61,572 nucleotides of DNA from JAFGIG01 sp964397545 (lineage in GTDB: Bacteria; SDB-A), in contig CAYNIW010000011.1 in NCBI GenBank assembly GCA_964397545.1, positions 1 to 61,572 on the forward strand. The letters run 5' to 3'. Below, piece by piece: positions 9,162 through 16,400 of this stretch (position 1 is the stretch's first letter; each line of letters starts with the position of its first letter). The position numbers and the translations under genes are program-made. The notes below the pieces were generated by a model, which did no database searches, was not told where the DNA came from, and worked only from the letters and a program-made list of their open reading frames with translations.

Positions 9162-9347
9162 CTATTTTTCCTCTTTTATCTTTATTACTTCTTTTCCTTT
9201 GTAAAATCCACAGTTCCTGCAAACGCTGTGCGGGAGATTTAAGCTACCGCATTTGGAGCATTTTGTCAAAGACGGAATCTCCGCCTTCCAATGAGTTCTC
9301 CTCTTTTTTCCTCTTGTCGAGGAAGATCTTTTTTTAGGAAGCGCCAT
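9162..9347 (-). CDS. rpmF: Ribosomal protein bL32, zinc-ribbon form
   Basis: The 61-residue protein starts MALPKKRSSSTRGKKRRTHW and has two CxxC pairs (CSKC and CRNC), so it is the zinc-binding version of bL32. A TAAAGATG-type start region with GGAGGATAAAG gives a good ribosome binding site. It sits between the YceD-like gene (17 nt) and plsX (4 nt), the classical arrangement. Confidence 0.97.
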   Translation of the reverse strand: MALPKKRSSSTRGKKRRTHWKAEIPSLTKCSKCGSLNLPHSVCRNCGFYKGKEVIKIKEEK

Positions 9348-9364
9348 CTTTATCCTCCTGTAAT

Positions 9365-9835
9365 CTAATCAGTGCAGTTGCAATCGTTATTGTTAAGATT
9401 TTCTCCGCATTTCGGGCAAAGCCCCTTGCAATCGTCTCTGCAGAGGGGTTTCATACCCTCGTCAATAATTATCATATCCCTTATAATGTCCGTCAGGTCC
9501 GCTATTTTATCTTTGACGGCTACAATACCTTCCTCTTCCGCAAAACTTTCTTTATCAGAGATAACAGCTTCAGCCCTTTCAGTCAACTCCGATCTTTTAA
9601 TAAAACTTTCAAGGCACCTCGAACATGTCAGCTCTCTTTCGAAAGAAATCTTAAGAAAAATTTCAGCGCTTTTCCTTCCGGGAGACAGCTTTACATGGAA
9701 TTCACCTTTTTTCAGTCCTTTAATCTGAAATTCCTCTACAGGCAAGTCTCCTTTTTTTTCTATGGGCATCCCGTCGGCGAAATCTATTTTTACTCTAAGG
9801 ACTCCTTCCGACCGGCTGTGAGACATATCTTTCAT
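9365..9835 (-). CDS. YceD/DUF177 family protein
   Basis: The 156-residue protein has the DUF177 cysteine pattern: CSRCLESF in the middle and PLCRDDCKGLCPKCGENLN at the C-terminus, which can form a zinc site. Members are almost always encoded directly before rpmF, as here, and plant and bacterial homologues are linked to 23S rRNA accumulation. The start overlaps the stop of the carbamate kinase gene (ATGA), so it is coupled to the genes upstream. Confidence 0.9.
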   Translation of the reverse strand: MKDMSHSRSEGVLRVKIDFADGMPIEKKGDLPVEEFQIKGLKKGEFHVKLSPGRKSAEIFLKISFERELTCSRCLESFIKRSELTERAEAVISDKESFAEEEGIVAVKDKIADLTDIIRDMIIIDEGMKPLCRDDCKGLCPKCGENLNNNDCNCTD

Positions 9836-10770
9836 CTCTCTATTATCGTCCCTGTTTTTCCTGAAAAAGCCTCCTCGGCTTTGTCCAGTTCAGTGATAAT
9901 TACCCTTTTTCCCCCCTTTTGCAGAAAATCTATAGCCGCTTCTATTTTAGGGCCCATGCTTCCTGCCGGGAAATGTCCCTCCTCAAGGTATTTTTTCGCC
10001 TCTTCCACGTTCATTCTGTCAATAAGAGTTTGGTTTTCTTTTCTGAAATTCAATGCCACTTTTTCGACGCCGGTCAGGATTACGAGGAGTTCCGCGTTGA
10101 TCTCGGCTCCGAGAACAGCCGAAGCCCTGTCCTTGTCGATAACCGCGTCCAAGCCTTCCAGAGAGCCGTCTCCGAGGGTATAAACAGGGATTCCCCCTCC
10201 GCCTGCCGCTATGACTATTCCGCCTTTTTCAAGAATCGAAATAATGGCGTTTTTCTCTATGACGGATATTGGTTTTGGAGAAGGGACTACTCTCCTGTAT
10301 CCTCTTCCAGAGTCTTCCCGGACAGTCCATCCCCTCTTTTCGAGAATGGGGACGTCTTTTTTTTCGTAGAACAGCCCTACCGGTTTTGTGGGGTTTTTAA
10401 TTGAAGGATCATCGGGCGAAACTACTATCTGAGTGACTATCGGTATTATGTCCTTTTTTATGTTCTCTTTCAGAAGCCTGTTGTATAGCGACTGAGCTAT
10501 CATGTAGCCTATCCACCCCTGAGTAGAGGCGTCTATGACGCCGAGAGGCTGGGGAGGTATTTCATCGGAACATCTTTCGTTTCTGAGCAGTTCGTGTCCG
10601 GCTTGAGGTCCGTTCCCGTGCGTCACGACCACGTTGAATCCGTCTTCAATAAGCTTGATGACTCCGGAAAGGCTCTTACGCGTGTTCGCGAACTGTTCGT
10701 ATATCGTCCCTTTCTGCCCTTCTCTAATCAGGGCGTTTCCGCCGAGGGCGATGATGGCGGTGGGTTTCAT
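9832..10770 (-). CDS. arcC: Carbamate kinase
   Basis: The 312-residue amino-acid-kinase-fold protein begins with IIALGGNALIREGQKG and includes VVTHGNGPQAGHELLRNE, AAGGGGIPVY and a GLDAVIDKDRASAVLG segment, all carbamate kinase hallmarks. It interconverts carbamoyl phosphate plus ADP and carbamate plus ATP. No arginine deiminase or ornithine carbamoyltransferase is present, so fermentative arginine breakdown is not supported by this locus. It is joined by a TAATG overlap to the cPGS-like GTPase gene, a partner often seen next to carbamate kinase. Confidence 0.95.
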   Translation of the reverse strand: MKPTAIIALGGNALIREGQKGTIYEQFANTRKSLSGVIKLIEDGFNVVVTHGNGPQAGHELLRNERCSDEIPPQPLGVIDASTQGWIGYMIAQSLYNRLLKENIKKDIIPIVTQIVVSPDDPSIKNPTKPVGLFYEKKDVPILEKRGWTVREDSGRGYRRVVPSPKPISVIEKNAIISILEKGGIVIAAGGGGIPVYTLGDGSLEGLDAVIDKDRASAVLGAEINAELLVILTGVEKVALNFRKENQTLIDRMNVEEAKKYLEEGHFPAGSMGPKIEAAIDFLQKGGKRVIITELDKAEEAFSGKTGTIIER

Positions 10771-12092
10771 TATTTCGCCTGCTGGATGTTCTTAAGAACG
10801 TCGGAAAGATCCGGCTTTCCTATTTCCTGCAGGTCATACGCGACTCGGACCCATGGATGCTTTATTTTGCATACCCTTGAAAGGTCTATCGGCGTCGCAA
10901 CGACGACTATATCCACGTCCATTGAATTTATTGTCTTTTCGAGGTCGGCTATCTGCTTTTCTCCGTATCCCATCGCCGGAAGTATGTTTCCGGTTCCCGG
11001 ATATTTTTCAAAAGTTTCCTTAATTGACTCGACGGCCCATTTTCTGGGGTCGACAATTTCTTTGGCGCCGTATTTCTTTGCCGCCACCACTCCGGCTCCG
11101 TAGGTCATTGATCCGTGCGTAAGGGTCGGCCCGTCTTCTATTACAAGAACTCTTTTTCCTTTTATCTTTTCGTGCCCTTCGACTGATATTGGCGATGCCG
11201 CGTCAATTACGACCGCCGTGGGATTGAAAGCCTCTATGTTTTTTCTGACCTCTTCAACTTTCTCGGGATTTGCGTCGCCAATTTTGTTTATCACCACAAC
11301 ATCTGCCATTCTGAGGTTTGTCTCGCCAGGATGATAACCTATTTCATGCCCCGGTCTGAGAGGGTCAACCACGGTTATGTGAATGTCCGGCTTGTAAAAC
11401 GGTAAGTCGTTGTTGCCTCCGTCCCAGAGTATGACATCGGCTTCTTTCTCTGCTTCCCTGAGTATTTTTTCGTAATCTACTCCGGCAAATACGGTGACTC
11501 CGTTTTCGATATGAGGTTCGTATTCTTCCATTTCCTCTATTGTGCAATCATATTTTTTCAAGTCGTCTTTGACGGCGAATCTCTGAACCTGCTGTTTTAC
11601 GAGGTCTCCATAGGGCATGGGATGTCTTACGGCGACAACTTTTTTTCCCGCTTCCCTTAAAATCTTTGAAACTCTCCTCGTCGTCTGGCTCTTGCCGCAT
11701 CCTGTCCTGACCGCACAGACAGCTACCACCGGTTTTGTGCTTTCGAGCATTGTCTTTTTGGGACCTAAAAGCCAGAAATCCACTCCGCAGGCGTTGACTC
11801 TGCTCGCCAGGTGCATCACGTATTCGTGCGACACATCGGAGTAAGAAAAAACGCAGACGTCAATTTTCTCCTCTCGAATAACTTTTTCAAGAGAACTTTC
11901 CGATTCAATCGGAATTCCTTTGGGATAGAGTTTGCCCGCGAGTTCTGCGGGATATTTTCTTCCGTCTATGTCAGGTATCTGAGTTGCCGTAAAAGCTTTT
12001 ACATTGTAGCTTTCATTGTCTCTGAAAAACATGTTGAAGTTGTGAAAATCCCTTCCTGCCGCTCCGAGAATCAAGATATTTTTTGCTTCCAC
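10770..12092 (-). CDS. Cyclic 2,3-diphosphoglycerate synthetase-like P-loop GTPase
   Basis: The 440-residue protein has an N-terminal Rossmann-like segment (ILILGAAGRDFHNFNMFF), a P-loop in AVRTGCGKSQTTRRV (about residues 126-140), and downstream motifs ILWDGGNNDLPFY, VVINKIGDA and IEDGPTLTHG. This matches the family that includes archaeal cyclic 2,3-diphosphoglycerate synthetase. Bacterial members are usually only annotated as putative GTPases, so the reaction is uncertain. GTG is the start, preceded by CAGGAGGAAATC. It is the first gene of the 11-gene run ending with etfA. In about 140 bp upstream there is a TTGACA at 12215-12220 but no well-placed -10. Confidence 0.75.
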   Translation of the reverse strand: MEAKNILILGAAGRDFHNFNMFFRDNESYNVKAFTATQIPDIDGRKYPAELAGKLYPKGIPIESESSLEKVIREEKIDVCVFSYSDVSHEYVMHLASRVNACGVDFWLLGPKKTMLESTKPVVAVCAVRTGCGKSQTTRRVSKILREAGKKVVAVRHPMPYGDLVKQQVQRFAVKDDLKKYDCTIEEMEEYEPHIENGVTVFAGVDYEKILREAEKEADVILWDGGNNDLPFYKPDIHITVVDPLRPGHEIGYHPGETNLRMADVVVINKIGDANPEKVEEVRKNIEAFNPTAVVIDAASPISVEGHEKIKGKRVLVIEDGPTLTHGSMTYGAGVVAAKKYGAKEIVDPRKWAVESIKETFEKYPGTGNILPAMGYGEKQIADLEKTINSMDVDIVVVATPIDLSRVCKIKHPWVRVAYDLQEIGKPDLSDVLKNIQQAK

Positions 12093-12182
12093 GATTTCCT
12101 CCTGCCCTAATGCATAAATAACACACGGGGAGCTTCTCTCAAAGCTTCCAATACCCGAAAAAAATAAAAAAAGTGATAAAAA

Positions 12183-12210
12183 AGAGGTATATTTTCCTTT
12201 GAAAACCTCT
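12183..12210 (-). terminator. Probable terminator after the FGE-like gene
   Basis: Read on the minus strand, AGAGGT (12205-12210) and ACCTCT (12183-12188) pair across a 16-nt AT-rich loop and are followed directly by a T run. It lies about 20 nt after the stop codon at 12232. Confidence 0.5.
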
Positions 12211-12231
12211 AATATGTCAAGCGTTTTTTAT

Positions 12232-13383
12232 CTATATTCCGAGAACTATTCTGAAACCGAGCGTGTTCGCCTTTACATAAGCGTCGGAGAAAGAAGGATC
12301 CGAAGGACCCCTCTTGGAGCATCTGACGTTCTCCTCACTGTCGAACCAGGAGCCCCCTCTTATAACCCTGAAAGAACCGCTCTGAGGTCCGCGCGGATCG
12401 GAAGATGGAGACCACGAGTAATAGTCGTCAGCGTAGAAATCGTTGCACCACTCCCATGCGTTTCCGGCAGTGTTGTAGAGACCGAAGCCGTTTACGTCGT
12501 ATGATACCACAGGCGCCGTGTATTCATGGAAGGGATCGCCCGACCAGTTGCATTGATCTGTCGGCTGTTGATTGCCCCATGGGTAATAATGACTTTCGAG
12601 TCCGCCTCTGGCTAAATACTCCCATTCGGCTTCCGTCGGAAGCCGGTAGCCTCCAGTGAATCTGCACTGCCAAGTGACAGTGTCGTATTGGACTTCGTAT
12701 CCTTCAGACGCGGAGAGCCAGTTGCAGAACCTCGCCGCGTCGAACCATGAGACCATAACCACTGGATAATCAGGAAAACTGTCGAAATAACTGCTCATGC
12801 CGGGGAATCCCGGATCGGGCGGATACTGGTAGGCGTTAAGATCGCAGAACTGCCTGTATTCGGCGTTCCGGACCTCTCTTTTAGAGGCGTAAAACAGCGA
12901 AAGCCCCACGGAATGGACTGGGCTTTCATCAGGGCAGTGCCCCGGTTCGGAAGTGTCGCTCCCCATCAGAAAAAAACTGTCGCAGACGATGAGAACAAGT
13001 TCATTTTCAATTACCTTGTCTAAGATGAAATAACCTTCGTTGGTGTCGAAGACCGTCGAATCTCCTGTATCCGTTATCATTATCTTGGCTTTCGATGTCC
13101 TGACCCTCGGGGCTGTCCACTGGCACGAAAGACCTGTCAAGCCCGTCCCGATAGAGACCCACGGTGAATCGTCGCTGACTCTGTAGCTGATATCGACACC
13201 GGAAATGTCACCTTCTTTATACCATGTCACTGTGTAAGTGCTGTCCCAATACAGAAAATCTCCCTGGTTGGGGAAAACTACTGTCAGTTTTTTTTGGGGC
13301 TGAGGTTCAGGCTCGGTTCCGGTCTTTTTTGTGCAAAAAGAAAAGGAAATAACTGCCAAAAAGAACAACAACCTGCGCGGCAT
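12232..13383 (-). CDS. Formylglycine-generating-enzyme (SUMF1) family secreted protein
   Basis: The 383-residue protein has a hydrophobic N-terminus (LLFFLAVISFSFC) that may be a signal peptide. The Cys is not in a good lipobox, because Phe occupies -1. Residues about 35-130 look like an Ig-type domain. From about 140 a SUMF1/FGE-sulfatase domain follows, with MGSDTSEPGHCPDESPVH, YPVVMVSWFDAARFCNWLS, YRLPTEAEWEYLARGG, NAWEWCNDF and FRVIRGGSW. The family includes enzymes that oxidise a sulfatase Cys, but many bacterial secreted members have no known activity and no sulfatase is nearby. The gene has its own promoter whose -35 lies inside the terminator of the preceding operon. Confidence 0.88.
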   Translation of the reverse strand: MPRRLLFFLAVISFSFCTKKTGTEPEPQPQKKLTVVFPNQGDFLYWDSTYTVTWYKEGDISGVDISYRVSDDSPWVSIGTGLTGLSCQWTAPRVRTSKAKIMITDTGDSTVFDTNEGYFILDKVIENELVLIVCDSFFLMGSDTSEPGHCPDESPVHSVGLSLFYASKREVRNAEYRQFCDLNAYQYPPDPGFPGMSSYFDSFPDYPVVMVSWFDAARFCNWLSASEGYEVQYDTVTWQCRFTGGYRLPTEAEWEYLARGGLESHYYPWGNQQPTDQCNWSGDPFHEYTAPVVSYDVNGFGLYNTAGNAWEWCNDFYADDYYSWSPSSDPRGPQSGSFRVIRGGSWFDSEENVRCSKRGPSDPSFSDAYVKANTLGFRIVLGI

Positions 13384-13418
13384 TTCTCCTCCGATCTTTA
13401 TTTATTTTCTCCGGGAAT

Positions 13419-13447
13419 ATTATACAACAAAAAAAAGGGGGGGTAAA
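13419..13447 (-). promoter_or_regulatory. Promoter of the FGE-like gene
   Basis: On the minus strand TATAAT (13419-13424) lies 17 nt from TTTACC (13442-13447). Transcription should start near 13412, giving a leader with a GGAGGAG ribosome binding site before the ATG at 13383. The -35 hexamer falls in the terminator hairpin of the upstream pilus operon. Confidence 0.5.
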
Positions 13448-13457
13448 ACCCCCCTTT
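13431..13457 (-). terminator. Terminator of the pilus operon
   Basis: A run of seven G (13437-13443) pairs with six C (13448-13453) across a TAAAA loop, with flanking A/T runs extending the stem. On the minus strand the hairpin is followed by seven T. It begins 4 nt after the stop of the giant protein gene. Confidence 0.85.
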
Positions 13458-13460
13458 TCG

Positions 13461-16400
13461 TCATCTGACGCGCAGGAATTTGCCGCTTTCGGAACCGAAA
13501 TCCGTCTGCATCATCCAGAAGTATGTGCCAGAGGATATTTCATATCCAGCATCGTCTCTCCCGTCCCACCTGAGGACGTGGAGACCTGTTGGCAGGTAGG
13601 TCTCTATGTTGCGTATCTGCCTGCCTGTCACGTCATAGACCGTCCATCTGACGTTAGAGCTCCCCGGAAGAGAAAGCCTGACAGAAACTCCGTCTTTGAA
13701 TACATTTGAAGAGGCAAGACCTATGAAAAATCCGTATGCGCCGGGCAACGACCCTGATACTGTCTCTATGTTCATCCTCTTCGAAGATTTCAGGACAAGT
13801 CTGTATGACTCGTTCGTGCTTCCGGAAGTGTTCTTTCCCCCTATCATGTAAAATTCGAAAACTTCCACAGAGTCCGATGAATTTTCGGTTTCACGGGAAA
13901 TCACCGAGGCGTCTGATACAGCCGCCGGAAGATCTTGCATCTGATACCAGCCGTAGCCATCTTCAAAAAGGTATGTTTTCGGCGAATAAGTCCCTGTGTT
14001 TCTGCCTCCGGCGAAAACGATAAACCTTCCCGAAGAACCGCCGGAAACTCCCTCTTTTCCAATCAGCGGAGTCATGTAGTCGGTGCTCCAGTTGATGACA
14101 GTCGGCGACGCCGGGTTGACCTTTCCGAAAAAGACGTTCCCCCCGTATATGTCTCCGCCAGCATATACTACGCCGTCTTTAGTTCCGACTGCTGTTCCAC
14201 CTTCAAACCCTCCGGGCAGAGGCGTCGCGGGCATGAATCTTTCTCCGTTTTCGTCATAGAGATAACATGCCGGTTTGCCCGTCAGGTCGCTCTCTGTCAC
14301 ATAGAGATAATCCCCTCCAACTCCGCTGAATCCCGCTATGGTGGGCGATGCTATTCCGCTCGGCAGGTCAACTGTCCCGAAAACGCCTGAGAGTTTGTCG
14401 AAAACAATGAGTTTATCCCGCAGGTTCGGTTCGTCAGTCCATATGTAGATTCTGTCAGTAGTTCGGACTCCCTGAGCGTTTTGGATTCTGTAGGGGATAT
14501 AACCTTTCACTGACCATGAATTTTCTCCGGCATCCCAGACCATGTGGAGAGAGTCGCCGAAGACGTTGAGGTCTCCTTCTTCATCAAACCATGCAACGGC
14601 ACCTGAGACCGCCGCAGGCATATCCGCCATCTTTTCCCAAGAAGGTGAGAAACAGCGGATTGACGTAATAGAAGTGTCATTGCCGGGGTTCTCATCACCC
14701 GGATATTCGATTATTATTTTTCTCACGTAATGGTGGTCTTCAACAAAGCTGACATCTCCGAAATCCAAAACAGCGCTGTCGAGATACGCAAGAGAGGCGA
14801 TATCGCGCGTTTCGTTCATAAGAACAGAACCGTTTCCGATATCTGTTATCACGGCTCTTACTGTGAAGTTTGCGGTAATAGATCCGTTGTTCTTTACCGT
14901 CGCTCTGACGCTGTTTGAACCGGACGGCAGGAATTCACCCTGTATGTTCGGATTCCCTCCTGAGACAAAAGCGTCTTTGCTCTCGGAAGAGCTTAGCCTA
15001 ATATTGTCAATGACGCATGCTCCGTAATTGAGCCTTGAATAATAGACGAAAGCGACCTCCACTTTGGATGCGCTGGCGAAAGAATCACTGACATCAGCCG
15101 AATCAAGAGCCCTGAAACTCGGAGTCGTCGCCCTTAGGTATGTCTTCACGGTGAACCACGGCGACCAGACGCCTTCTTTCATGCCGCACATGAGAACTTT
15201 AATAGAGTCATACTGGTTGTTGAATCCTATGCCCCAGACAAAATACTGCAGGTCTATAGGGTTCCACTCCGCGGTGGATATTATAGTGTCAACGAGAGGG
15301 ACGTTGTGTGAAGATGTGTTTCCTATCCACGCGCTGTAATTGCCAGCGTAATCGAGCTCAAGAGAACTCACTGTTCCCTCGTCTCTAATATTCCATCCGT
15401 TCGGCCAGTTGTTGGTGACGGTGTGGACCCAGTCCCATTTCGATTGGTCTTCGAAGTTCCAGACGATTTCGTCCACATAGGGCCTGTTTAAGAGCCAGAC
15501 GTTGTCAATGCCGAAAAATCTCGTGTCTGAGGTCCCGTCTCTGTGGATATAAATAACTCCGACCTGAACGCTGTCCGCCCCTTCGAGCTGGGAGATTTCC
15601 TTATAGAACCAATTTGCGTTTGTTCGTGCCGTGTAAAAAAACGCGGCGTTCCAGTCTCCCCAGACGGTGTTTCTGAAAGTCCTGAAGACGACAATAGCCG
15701 TGTCTCCGGCTACCGATGAGCTGCTCCTAAGACACGCTGTCCAGGAGAGGTATCTGTAATCCGAAGCGACAGGGGCTGAGGGAGAAAAAGTCGTGTCGCA
15801 GACATAGACTTGTCCCGTCCCGATCGCCCACATGCTCCAATTGTCGGAGTTCGGCATGTTCCAGCCGGAATACCAGGTTGAAGATTTCCTCTCCCAGACT
15901 GACGAAACTTTCCATCCCTGGTTGCCTGGTTCGAATGTCCACGGAGGATCGAAATAACCCGTGACTCCGATTTCAATGTAATGAGCGGGAGACCATCCTC
16001 CCAGAAGAGTTGTGTCCGACTGAACTCTCGCCCTCGTCCTTATCGAGTAGAGCCCTTCCAAACTCCACTGGTGAAGGGCGTCCCTGTCCGTATTCCACGA
16101 AGAATAAGTCCCGTCTCCCCAGTCGAATTGGTATTCGAGAGTTCCGAAAGAGCTTATTGCAGAATCCGAGAGAAAAGAATAGTTTGTATTGACGTATCCC
16201 CAGCCAGGACCCCAAGGAGCATGCAGGGGCCCCGTGATGGGCATCATGAAAGTGTCAATCCTGATGTCATCTATATAGAATCCCGGCCCGTTCGCCGTCG
16301 TCCCGCTGTTGTCTGCGAGTCTCCATGTGAATCTCAGGTCGGTGTAGTTTTTTAGAGGGGTCAGATTGACGCTGTATAGAGTCCAGGAAGCGGCGGAACC

